A DNA stretch of 64,000 nt. It comes from Gemmatimonadota bacterium. GTDB taxonomy: Bacteria > Gemmatimonadota > Gemmatimonadetes > Longimicrobiales > Gaopeijiaceae. The notes under the pieces were generated by a model. That model was given only the letters and a program-made list of their open reading frames with translations. It had not been told where the DNA came from and ran no database searches. Both the position numbers and the translations under genes were made by a program. This document shows positions 42,517 to 52,493 of this stretch, one piece after another; the first letter of the stretch is position 1; the number at the start of each line of letters is the position of its first letter. The stretch covers positions 1 to 64,000 of the forward strand of contig JAJDXG010000016.1 in the NCBI GenBank assembly GCA_022823365.1, given 5' to 3'.

Positions 42517-43809
42517 ATGGCCGGGTTGTCGCGACGCGCGTTCGTGGGGGCGGGCGCGGCCGGAGCGGCCGGCGCCTGGCTGGCGGCTTGTGGGCAGAGT
42601 ACGCCGCAGACCGATGACGGCCCCCTTCTCCCCCCACCCGAGGACACCCCCCTCGCCCGACCGGCCGGGGTCGACGACCCCGCATGGGCTCATGTACGGG
42701 CCGCCTTCGACCTTGAAGCAGGCACCGCCTACATGAACAACGCTGGCCTGGGCATGCCTCCCGGGAGCGTCGCGCGAGCGGTCGCCGACGGCTACCAGGC
42801 GGTCTCGCGCGAACCCCGGAGGGCCACGGGCGAACTGCGCGACCTCGTCGCCGGCCGGGTCCGTCCCGGGCTCGCGGCCTTCCTGGGAGCCGACGAGGGC
42901 GAGCTTTCCCTGACCCGCAACGCCACCGAGGCGCTTCACCTCAGCGCCGCCGGCTTCGACCTGCGCCCGGGCGACGAAGTCCTCTTCACCACCCAGGAGC
43001 ACCCGGCCGGCCGCCGCCCCTGGCAGCTGCGCGCGGCCCGCGACGGCATCGTGACCCGGGAGGTGTTCATACCCAGCCCGCTTTCCGGCGCGGACGACGT
43101 GGTCGAGGCCTTCGAAGCCGCGCTCACGCCCCGCACCCGGGTGATCGCCTTTTGCCACGTCACCCGCGGCGGCCACCTCTATCCGGTCCCCAGGCTGGCG
43201 GCCCTCGCGCGCGACCGGGGCATCCTCACCCACGTGGACGGCGCGCAAGCGGTAGGCATGTTTCCGATCGACCTCCACGACCTGGGGTGCGACACCTACT
43301 CGGCCAGCCTGCACAAGTGGTTCCTGGGCCCCATGGGCACCGGTTTCCTGTACGTGCGCGCGGGCGCGCGAGAGCATATCCGCTCCGCCTTCGCCTACGA
43401 CGCCACGCCCGACAACCCCGCGTTCGAGCCTCCCGGCACCAACGATGTGCCCGTTCGCGCCGCCCTGGCCGCCGCCCTGGCGTTCATGGAACAGGTGGGC
43501 ATCGATCGCGTCGAGGCCCGAACGCGCTTCCTGTCCGATTACCTGAAGGAGCGCCTCGCCGACCTGCCGGGGGTTCGCCTCGTCAGCGGTGCAAACCCCG
43601 AGACCAGCGGGCCCGCATCGACCATCTTCGAGATGGAGGGCGTCGACGCCGTCGCGTCGGTACCGGTCGTCGCCGAGCGCGCCTCCATCCACATCGACGA
43701 GCACCGTCGCGACGGCCACGAGGCCATCCGCGTGTCCACGCACGTCTACAACACCACCGCGGAGATCGACCGCCTCATCGAAGCGCTCGCAGACCTGCGG
43801 CCGGCGTAG
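42517..43809 (+). CDS. Tat-exported class V aminotransferase-fold lipoprotein
   Basis: A 430-residue PLP enzyme of the isopenicillin-N epimerase / cysteine desulfurase fold. The PLP lysine lies in SASLHKWFLGPMGTGF, the cofactor aspartate in THVDGAQAVGMFP, and TRNATEALHL binds the phosphate. The N-terminus SRRAFVGAGAAGAAGAWLAAC combines a twin-arginine signal with a lipobox, so it is probably exported with its cofactor and lipid-anchored. ATG at 42517 follows GGGAGGAG; ATGs at 42502 and 42493 are in frame. Whether it is a lyase, epimerase or desulfurase is not clear. Confidence 0.85.
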   Translation: MAGLSRRAFVGAGAAGAAGAWLAACGQSTPQTDDGPLLPPPEDTPLARPAGVDDPAWAHVRAAFDLEAGTAYMNNAGLGMPPGSVARAVADGYQAVSREPRRATGELRDLVAGRVRPGLAAFLGADEGELSLTRNATEALHLSAAGFDLRPGDEVLFTTQEHPAGRRPWQLRAARDGIVTREVFIPSPLSGADDVVEAFEAALTPRTRVIAFCHVTRGGHLYPVPRLAALARDRGILTHVDGAQAVGMFPIDLHDLGCDTYSASLHKWFLGPMGTGFLYVRAGAREHIRSAFAYDATPDNPAFEPPGTNDVPVRAALAAALAFMEQVGIDRVEARTRFLSDYLKERLADLPGVRLVSGANPETSGPASTIFEMEGVDAVASVPVVAERASIHIDEHRRDGHEAIRVSTHVYNTTAEIDRLIEALADLRPA

Positions 43810-43844
43810 CAGCTCACCTTGCCCAGGACGCATCCGTCCCGGCC

Positions 43845-45779
<1,935 letters not shown>

Positions 45780-45781
45780 TG

Positions 45782-45800
45782 GCGAAGCCCGGGGTTTCGC
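45782..45800 (+). terminator. Short hairpin after the ABC-F gene
   Basis: An 8-bp stem with one G-U pair: GCGAAGCC (45782-45789), a 3-base loop, GGTTTCGC (45793-45800). It lies directly after the stop codon. There is no U-tract; instead TGTAGAATCA follows, whose TAGAAT (45803-45808) could be a -10 for the DUF1592 gene downstream. Either reading is tentative. Confidence 0.35.
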
Positions 45801-45936
45801 TGTAGAATCAAGGCTGCGGGGTTGTCTCCGCCCGGGTTGGCGTGTGTCCCGCAGATACGGGCCTGCCGGCGGAAGACTTCGAGCATAGCCGCACTCGCCA
45901 CGGGCGGGGGTCGGTCAGAGAAGCGGGGACGAGCGC

Positions 45937-48474
45937 ATGAAAGCAATTGCATCGATGGCGATCGTGGCGGGCATCGGGTTGGCGGCTGCCGGCACCGTCG
46001 TTTTCGGGAACGCCACCTCGACGTTCCAGCCCGGCGACGCGGAGTACGGGGTCGCCCGGATGTTGGCGGACGATGCGTCGGGCGCTGCCGGTCGCGCCCT
46101 CCTTCCGGCTGCGGCCGGCATCGCGTCCGGTGCCGCCGATCTGCCCGACGCCACACTCACCGCAGTCGTTCAGCGCTACTGTCAGGTCTGCCACAACGAC
46201 GCGCTTCTGACGGGCAACCTGACGCTCGCCGGCTTCGACATCGACGACCTGGCCGCGCGCGCAGAGACCGTGGAGAAGATGATCCTCAAGCTGCGCGCCG
46301 GGATGATGCCCCCGCCGGGGATGCCCCGCCCCGTCGGCGATACCCTCGAGCTCCTGGTCAGCACGCTCGAGGATCGCATGGACGCCGCGATCGCGGCCAA
46401 CCCCAATCCCGGCGCCCGTTCCTTCCAGCGCCTGAACCGCGCGGAATACGAGCGCTCGGTCAAGGACCTCCTCGATCTCGACATCGACGCGGGCGAATAC
46501 CTCCCGCTCGACACCAAGAGCGCGAACTTCGATAACATCGCCGACGCCCAGATGCTCTCGCCCACCCTGCTGGAGGCCTACCTGAACGGGGCCAGCGGCA
46601 TCGCGCGGCTTGCCCTGGGCGATGCGGCCGCCACCGCGAGCGAGACCCAGTACCAGGTCTCCCGCTGGGCCTCGCAGACCGAACGAGTGGAAGGCGCCCC
46701 CTACGGCACCCGCGGCGGCATCAGCGTCGAACACAACTTCCCGGCGGACGGTGAATACGTCTTCCGGGTCTCGTTCCACCACGAAACCACCGGAACCCTG
46801 GTCGGCAACGGGCGCAACGCGCTGAACACGGATGAATCTCCCGAGCAACTCGAGATCTCCGTCGACGGCGAGCGGGTGGCGGTCCTCGAACTCGACCGCT
46901 GGATGCACGTCTCCGACCCCAACGGCGTCGAGATGCGCACCGACCCGGTGTTCGTGCGCTCCGGCAGCCACCGTGTGACCGCCGCCTTCCTGAAGTACGC
47001 GGAAGGCCCCGTCCAGGACCTGATCTCCCCGCACGACTGGTCACTCGCGAGCACGGCCATCGCCGGTACGTACGGCCTGCTGGCCCTGCCGCATCTGCGC
47101 GACCTGGTAATCGGCGGCCCCTTCAACCCCACGGGTGTGTCGGAGACCGCCAGCCGCCGGGCCATTTTCACCTGCCGGCCCACGGAGCCGTCGGAGGAGA
47201 CCGCCTGCGCGACCGAGATCATCTCCCGGCTGGGCCAGAAGGCGTTCCGCCGGCCGCTGGCTGACGAAGACATGGCCGCACTGATGGCGTTCTTCCGAAC
47301 CGGCGCCGAGGAGGGCGGTTTCGAGGCGGGCATCGGTACCGCGCTTGAAGCCATCCTCGCGAGCCCGCATTTCGTCTTCCGCTTCGAAGAACCGCCTTCG
47401 AGCACGCGCGCCGACGGAGGCTACCGGATCCGCGACATCGACCTCGCCGCGCGCCTGTCGTTCTTCCTGTGGGGCACCGCGCCGGACGAGGCGCTGATGG
47501 AGGAGGCCGTGGAAGGCCGGCTGTCGGATCCGGGGGTGCTCGACGCCCAGGTGACGCGCATGCTGGCCGACCCGCGCGCCGAGGCGCTGGGAACGCGCTT
47601 CGCCGCCCAGTGGCTGCGCCTTCAGGACCTGGAGAAAATCAATCCCAACGTTCGCCTGCAGCCCGATTTCTACCAGCAGCTGCGCGAGTCGATGTACCGC
47701 GAGACCGAACTGTTCTTCTACAACCTGGTTCGGGAGGACCTGAGCGTCTTCGATCTGTACAACGCGGACTACACCTTTGTGGACGAGCGGCTGGCGCGGC
47801 ACTACGGCATCCCGGATGTGGCAGGCGATCATTTCCGCCGGGTCGAGTACCCGGACGAAAACCGGCGCGGGCTGTTCGGCCACGGCAGCATTCTGACGCT
47901 CACCTCGCACGCCGGGCGCACCTCGCCGGTGCTGCGGGGCAAATGGGTCATGGAAGTGCTTCTCGGCACCCCGCCGCCACCTCCGCCGCCGGGCGTGCCC
48001 GACCTTGAGGAAACCGAGGAATCGGCGGATGGGCGAATGCTGACCACCCGCGAGCGCATGGCGATGCATGCCGCCAACCCGGTGTGCAACGCCTGCCACC
48101 AGTTCATGGACCCCATCGGACTCGCTCTCGACAACTTCGGGGTCTCCGGCAAGTGGCGCATCCGCGAGAACGGCATGCCCCTCGACACCCGGGGCACGTT
48201 CTACGACACGACGCCGGTCTCGACTCCGGCCGAGCTGCGGCAGGCATTGCTCAAGCGCCCGGAACCCCTGATCCGCACCTTCACCGCCAACCTCATGGCC
48301 TACGCGCTGGGACGGCGGGTGGAGTACTACGATCAGCCGCGCATTCGGGCCATCGTACGCGAAGCCGAGCAACACGATTACCGCATCTCGGCGTTCATCC
48401 GGGGCGTCATCGAAAGCGATGCCTTCCAGATGAGCGGGCCCGAGCCCGCAGTCGCGGAGAGCCAAGGAAACTGA
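45937..48474 (+). CDS. Exported di-CxxCH cytochrome-type protein, DUF1587/1592/1588/1585 (cassette B)
   Basis: An 845-residue paralogue of the protein at 27685, colinear along its whole length. The first heme motif is C82QVCH86 with KLRAGMMPPPGMPRP after it, the second is C717NACH721. Domain blocks: SFQRLNRAEYERSVKDLL, an inserted beta domain (about 235-365), KAFRRPLADEDMAALMAFF, ILASPHFVFRFE, GLFGHGSILTLTS and YALGRRVEYYD. The seven-proline run is kept. The N-terminal spacer before the first heme is 17 residues longer than in copy A. The start follows GGGGA. The DUF1552 gene begins 24 bases downstream. Confidence 0.9.
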   Translation: MKAIASMAIVAGIGLAAAGTVVFGNATSTFQPGDAEYGVARMLADDASGAAGRALLPAAAGIASGAADLPDATLTAVVQRYCQVCHNDALLTGNLTLAGFDIDDLAARAETVEKMILKLRAGMMPPPGMPRPVGDTLELLVSTLEDRMDAAIAANPNPGARSFQRLNRAEYERSVKDLLDLDIDAGEYLPLDTKSANFDNIADAQMLSPTLLEAYLNGASGIARLALGDAAATASETQYQVSRWASQTERVEGAPYGTRGGISVEHNFPADGEYVFRVSFHHETTGTLVGNGRNALNTDESPEQLEISVDGERVAVLELDRWMHVSDPNGVEMRTDPVFVRSGSHRVTAAFLKYAEGPVQDLISPHDWSLASTAIAGTYGLLALPHLRDLVIGGPFNPTGVSETASRRAIFTCRPTEPSEETACATEIISRLGQKAFRRPLADEDMAALMAFFRTGAEEGGFEAGIGTALEAILASPHFVFRFEEPPSSTRADGGYRIRDIDLAARLSFFLWGTAPDEALMEEAVEGRLSDPGVLDAQVTRMLADPRAEALGTRFAAQWLRLQDLEKINPNVRLQPDFYQQLRESMYRETELFFYNLVREDLSVFDLYNADYTFVDERLARHYGIPDVAGDHFRRVEYPDENRRGLFGHGSILTLTSHAGRTSPVLRGKWVMEVLLGTPPPPPPPGVPDLEETEESADGRMLTTRERMAMHAANPVCNACHQFMDPIGLALDNFGVSGKWRIRENGMPLDTRGTFYDTTPVSTPAELRQALLKRPEPLIRTFTANLMAYALGRRVEYYDQPRIRAIVREAEQHDYRISAFIRGVIESDAFQMSGPEPAVAESQGN

Positions 48475-48498
48475 AACGCCATTCCAGTGGAGACATCG

Positions 48499-49917
48499 AT
48501 GCACTTCATCACCGGAAAGCACATCCCCCGGCGCACCTTCCTGCGGGGCGTGGGCGCCACCGTCGCGCTTCCCATGCTCGACGCCATGATCCCGGCGGGC
48601 CGCACCTGGTCGCGGGCGGCACGCAACGAAGATCCCACCCGGCTCATCGCCATCGAGATCGTTCACGGATCGGCCGGCGCCAACGAGTGGGGCGCCACCC
48701 AGAACCTCTGGTCGCCCGCCGCCACCGGTAGCGACTTCGACCTGGGCCCCAGTTCGCTCGCCCCGCTGGAGCGCTATCGCGACTACCTGACGATCTTCAG
48801 CAACACCGACGTCGCGAACGCCGAGGCGTACCAGCCCAAGGAGATCGGCGGCGACCACTTCCGGTCGAGCGCCGTCTTCCTCACGCAGGCCCACCCCAAG
48901 CAGACCGAGGCGTCCGACGTTTACGTCGGCACCTCGCTCGACCAACTGCACGCCCAGCGCTTCGGGCAGGACACGCCGATCCCGTCCATGCAGCTCTGCA
49001 TCGAGAACGTCGATCAGGCCGGCGGGTGTGCGTACGGCTACGCCTGCGTATACACCGACACCATCAGTTGGGCCTCCCCCACCGAGCCGCTGCCGATGAT
49101 CCGCGATCCCCGCATCGCGTTCGACCAGCTCTTCGGTGCAGGCGGAACCGCGGAGGAGCGCGCCGCCCGGCGCCGCACCAGCCGCAGCATCCTCGACTGG
49201 ATCGCCCGCGACGTGGCCAGGCTGAAGCAGGAACTCCGGCCCTCGGACCGGCAGCGCATCGACCAGTACCTGGAGAACGTGCGCGAAATCGAACGCCGCA
49301 TCGAGCGCATCGAGGCGCACAACACCAGCGGAGAGCAGAGGGAGCTCCCCGAAGCCCCCGCCGGGGTCCCGGACTCCTTCACCGAGCACGTCGAGACGAT
49401 GTTCGACTTGCAGGCGCTGGCCTTCGCCTCCGACATGACGCGCGTCTTCTCCTTCAAGCTGGGACGAGACGCTTCTTCGCGGGTCTATCCCGAGAGCGGC
49501 ACCGACAAGCCCTTCCATCCGGCGTCGCACCACGGCGGAAACCCGCAGGGGGTGCTCGACTTCGCCACCATCAACAAGTACCACGTGAGCATGCTGCCCT
49601 ACCTCATGGACCGCCTGCGCGAGAACATGGAGGGCGACACCCACCTGCTCGACAAGACGATGATCGTCTACGGCTCGCCCATGGCCGACGGGAACCTGCA
49701 CAACCACCGGAGATGCCCGCTGATCACGCTGGGCGGGTCCAACGGCAAGGTCCAGGGCAACCTTCATCTCAAGGCTCCCGACGGTACCCCCATGGCCAAC
49801 GTCATGCTGAGCCTGCTGCACGCCCTCGGCCACGACGACATGACCAGCTTCGGCGACAGCACCAGCGCCTTCCCCCTGGGGATGCCGGGCGTGCTGGCCG
49901 CACAAAGCAGCTCTTGA
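48499..49917 (+). CDS. Tat-exported DUF1552 protein (cassette B)
   Basis: A 472-residue paralogue of the protein at 30207. Twin arginines R11-R12 lie in HIPRRTFLRGVGATVALPML. Shared blocks are NEWGATQNLW, GGDHFRSSAVFLTQAHP, MQLCIENVDQAGG and NLHNHRRCPLITLGG. Here the HxxSHH motif is complete: H340PASH344H345, at exactly the same residue numbers as the degenerate version in copy A. ATG at 48499 with GGAG before it is preferred to the GTG at 48487. It is probably exported folded with any metal already bound. Confidence 0.9.
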   Translation: MHFITGKHIPRRTFLRGVGATVALPMLDAMIPAGRTWSRAARNEDPTRLIAIEIVHGSAGANEWGATQNLWSPAATGSDFDLGPSSLAPLERYRDYLTIFSNTDVANAEAYQPKEIGGDHFRSSAVFLTQAHPKQTEASDVYVGTSLDQLHAQRFGQDTPIPSMQLCIENVDQAGGCAYGYACVYTDTISWASPTEPLPMIRDPRIAFDQLFGAGGTAEERAARRRTSRSILDWIARDVARLKQELRPSDRQRIDQYLENVREIERRIERIEAHNTSGEQRELPEAPAGVPDSFTEHVETMFDLQALAFASDMTRVFSFKLGRDASSRVYPESGTDKPFHPASHHGGNPQGVLDFATINKYHVSMLPYLMDRLRENMEGDTHLLDKTMIVYGSPMADGNLHNHRRCPLITLGGSNGKVQGNLHLKAPDGTPMANVMLSLLHALGHDDMTSFGDSTSAFPLGMPGVLAAQSSS

Positions 49918-49968
49918 AGGCACATGGCAATTCCTGAGAACGAGCGCATTCCGATGGAGAGGAAGGCG

Positions 49969-51729
49969 ATGACACAGCTTCCGCGCACGATTGCCACGCT
50001 GCTTCTGACCCTCGTGGTCCTGGCCGCCGCGCCGCCGCCGGACTCCCCGGTCGCGGACGCCGCCATGCGCGGCGACCTGGATGCGGTGCGCTCGCTGATC
50101 AACCAGGGTGCCGACGTCAACGGTGCCCAGGGCGATGGCATGACCGCGCTGCACTGGGCGGCCGAGAACGGCAGCGCCGCCACCGCCGAACTGCTGTTAA
50201 GCGCCGGAGCGAACCTGTCCGCGGTCACCCGGCTGGGCGGCTACACCCCGCTGCACCTGGCGGCCAAGGCCGGAAGCGCGGAGGTCGTGCGCGCGTTCCT
50301 CGCGGCAGGAGCAGACCCGCGCGCCGCCACCACCACCGGGGGCGCCACCGCGCTGCACTTCGCCGCCGCCGCCGGCAGCGGTGACGCCATAACGGAGCTG
50401 ATCGACCACGGCGCCGACCCGAACGCGGCGGAATCCGCCTGGGGGCAGACGCCCCTCATGTTTGCGGCGGCGTCCGACCGCGCCGGAGCCATCCACGCCC
50501 TCATCGGCGGCGGGGCGGATCCCTCCATCACTGCCCGCGTGATCGACATCGCGGCGCGTGACGGGGAAGACCGCGAGGCGCAGCGACGCCGCGACGAGCG
50601 GGTGGAGGCGCTCCAGCAACTGCAGGGCGGGACTGGCGGCGGGCGCCCGGCCCAGACGCAGCCCGAGCCCACGGTCAGCACCCTCCTGAACCCGGACGAG
50701 CCCCCGCCGTCGCTGGCGCGCGACCGCGACCGGACGGTGCCCCAGCCGCTCTCCCACGCGGACCTGGTCGGACACTACGGCGGGCTTACCGCGCTCCTGA
50801 TGGCCGTGCGCGACGGCCGGCGCGCCGCCGCCGAAGCACTCCTCGACCGGGGCGCCGACATCAACCGGGTGAGCGCCGGAGACCGTACCAGCCCGCTCCT
50901 CATGGCCACCCTGAACGGGCACTTCGACCTGGCCAGAGTCCTCTTCGACCGTGGCGCCGACATCACCCTCGCGAGCGACGCCGGGGCGACCCCCCTGTAC
51001 GGGGTGCTCAACACCCAGTGGATTCCCAAGTCACGGCATCCGCAGCCGACCGACTACACCCAGCAGGAGACCACCTACCTGGAGTTGATGGAGGTCTTCC
51101 TCGAGGCTGGCGCGGACCCCAACGTACGCCTCCACAAAACCCTGTGGTACACGGAGTTCGGACGCAGCTTCCTGAGCGTCGACCGCATGGGCGCAACGCC
51201 CTTCTGGCGCGCGGCGTTCGCGCTGGACGTCACCGCGATGAAGCTGCTGGTCGCGCACGGAGCCGACCCCCACATCCCCACGGTAAACGCCCCGCGTCGC
51301 TTCCGTCGCGGCGGCCGTGCCGACATGTCCGGGCTGCCCCCCGTCCCCATCGGCGGACCAGGTTCCTGGCCCATCCACGCGGCCTCGGGCATCACCTACG
51401 GCGAGGGCTTTGCCGCCAACGTCCACCGCCACGTACCCGAGGCGTGGATTCCCGCAGTACGCTATCTGGTCGAGGAACTGGGCGCCGACGTGAACGCCCG
51501 CGACCGCAACGGCTACACCGCCGTGCATCACGCCGCCGCCAGGGGAGACAACGAGCTGATCCTCTACCTGGTCAGCCAGGGCGCCGACGTCACCGCCGTG
51601 AGCCGCAGCGGCCAGACCACCGCCGACATGGCCAACGGCCCGGTGCAGCGCATCCTGCCTTTCCCCGAGACGGTCGAACTGCTCGAATCGCTCGGATCCC
51701 ACAACAACAACAACTGCGTAGCCTGCTGA
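49969..51729 (+). CDS. Exported ankyrin-repeat protein (cassette B)
   Basis: A 586-residue paralogue of the protein at 31714. A signal peptide (TIATLLLTLVVLAAAPPP) is followed by DSPVADAAMRGD, identical in both copies, and about ten ankyrin repeats (GMTALHWAAENGSAATAELL, GYTPLHLAAKAGSAEVVRAF). The linker between repeat groups is proline- and glutamine-rich here (GGRPAQTQPEPTVS), whereas copy A has an acidic run. The end is NNNNCVAC, again a terminal CxxC (C583, C586). ATG at 49969 follows AGAGGAAGG; ATGs at 49954 and 49924 are in frame. A periplasmic or surface scaffold is the likeliest role. Confidence 0.9.
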   Translation: MTQLPRTIATLLLTLVVLAAAPPPDSPVADAAMRGDLDAVRSLINQGADVNGAQGDGMTALHWAAENGSAATAELLLSAGANLSAVTRLGGYTPLHLAAKAGSAEVVRAFLAAGADPRAATTTGGATALHFAAAAGSGDAITELIDHGADPNAAESAWGQTPLMFAAASDRAGAIHALIGGGADPSITARVIDIAARDGEDREAQRRRDERVEALQQLQGGTGGGRPAQTQPEPTVSTLLNPDEPPPSLARDRDRTVPQPLSHADLVGHYGGLTALLMAVRDGRRAAAEALLDRGADINRVSAGDRTSPLLMATLNGHFDLARVLFDRGADITLASDAGATPLYGVLNTQWIPKSRHPQPTDYTQQETTYLELMEVFLEAGADPNVRLHKTLWYTEFGRSFLSVDRMGATPFWRAAFALDVTAMKLLVAHGADPHIPTVNAPRRFRRGGRADMSGLPPVPIGGPGSWPIHAASGITYGEGFAANVHRHVPEAWIPAVRYLVEELGADVNARDRNGYTAVHHAAARGDNELILYLVSQGADVTAVSRSGQTTADMANGPVQRILPFPETVELLESLGSHNNNNCVAC

Positions 51730-51784
51730 CCCGGGAGCCCCGCGCCCAGGGGTTCTCCCGCGAACGGCGGGAGGAAGGAAACGA

Positions 51785-52294
51785 ATGACTGCAACCACGT
51801 GTGTCATGCGCCGGTGCCGCAATCTCGCGGCCATGCCGGTGCTTCTCCTCGCCGTCGGAGGGTGCTTTTCCTACTCGACGGTGCCGCTGGAGACGATTGC
51901 CCCCGACCAGCAGGCGCGCTTTGTCCTCGACCAGGAAGCCTTTGGACGAGTGATGAACCAGGCCGCCATCGAGGGATTTCCGGTCCAGATGATGAACCTG
52001 TCGGGCAACCGCATCAGCGGCCGGGTGGCAGGCGTATCCGCCGAAAACGTCACCATCCGGTTGCGCGGCGCCGGCGCTTCGATGTTGAGCACCCAGGTGG
52101 CGACCAGCGCGATCCAGGAGGCGGCGATCCGCCGGTTCGACCGCAGGAACACCATCCTCACCCTCGGCGCGAGCCTGGGCGTAGCTGCCCTCATGATCCA
52201 GGGAGGCGTGGTCCCGGGAGGTAGTACCGACAGCCCGGACGACAACCCGGAAAACATGATTGGCCTGCGTCTTTTCTCGATCTCGGTGCCTTGA
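51785..52294 (+). CDS. Small lipoprotein, GCFSY family (cassette B)
   Basis: A 169-residue lipoprotein with lipobox AVGGC followed by FSYSTVPLETIAPDQQARF. A beta-rich domain (GNRISGRVAGVSAENVTIRL) and a late hydrophobic helix (TILTLGASLGVAALMIQGG) follow. It has the same order of parts as the lipoprotein at 41288. GAGGAAGGAAACGA lies before the ATG. It follows the ankyrin gene by 55 bases, where cassette A has the S9 peptidase. Function is unknown; a role in anchoring the exported complex is possible. Confidence 0.75.
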   Translation: MTATTCVMRRCRNLAAMPVLLLAVGGCFSYSTVPLETIAPDQQARFVLDQEAFGRVMNQAAIEGFPVQMMNLSGNRISGRVAGVSAENVTIRLRGAGASMLSTQVATSAIQEAAIRRFDRRNTILTLGASLGVAALMIQGGVVPGGSTDSPDDNPENMIGLRLFSISVP

Positions 52295-52322
52295 CGGAGG
52301 GTGAACTCCAACCAAAACCGCT

Positions 52323-52349
52323 ACCCCTTGCGCGTCACGCAACAGGGGT
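52323..52349 (+). terminator. Probable terminator after the cassette B lipoprotein gene
   Basis: Arms ACCCCTTGCG (52323-52332) and CGCAA-GGGGT (52338-52342 and 52345-52349) pair around a 5-base loop, with a 2-base bulge on the right arm. TCATTCTG follows, only a weak U-rich tail. It lies 29 bases after the stop codon and separates the four upstream cassette genes from susCD, which would then need their own promoter. Confidence 0.45.
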
Positions 52350-52493
52350 TCATTCTGATCGGGTTGCACCCGGACGCCGGGCAGGGCTGTCTGTGCTTTA
52401 AGGGCACGGGCTCACGTGCTGGCCGGTCCCGGAGGGGGCGGAGGGGATTGTAAACCGGTGGCAGGAACGCCACCCCAGAGGAAGGAGAGTGTT

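Noticed and set aside
47041..50154. A 1037-codon open frame antisense to the cassette B DUF1592 and DUF1552 genes
   Set aside because: Its protein is rich in Arg, His, Val and Gly with no domain, and it mirrors genes with clear family motifs. Long antisense frames are expected in GC-rich coding DNA.
52364..52393. TTGCAC followed by TGTCTG as a promoter ahead of the cassette B susC gene
   Set aside because: The -10 match is poor and the spacing is 18; susC-B must have a promoter or be read through, but I cannot place it.
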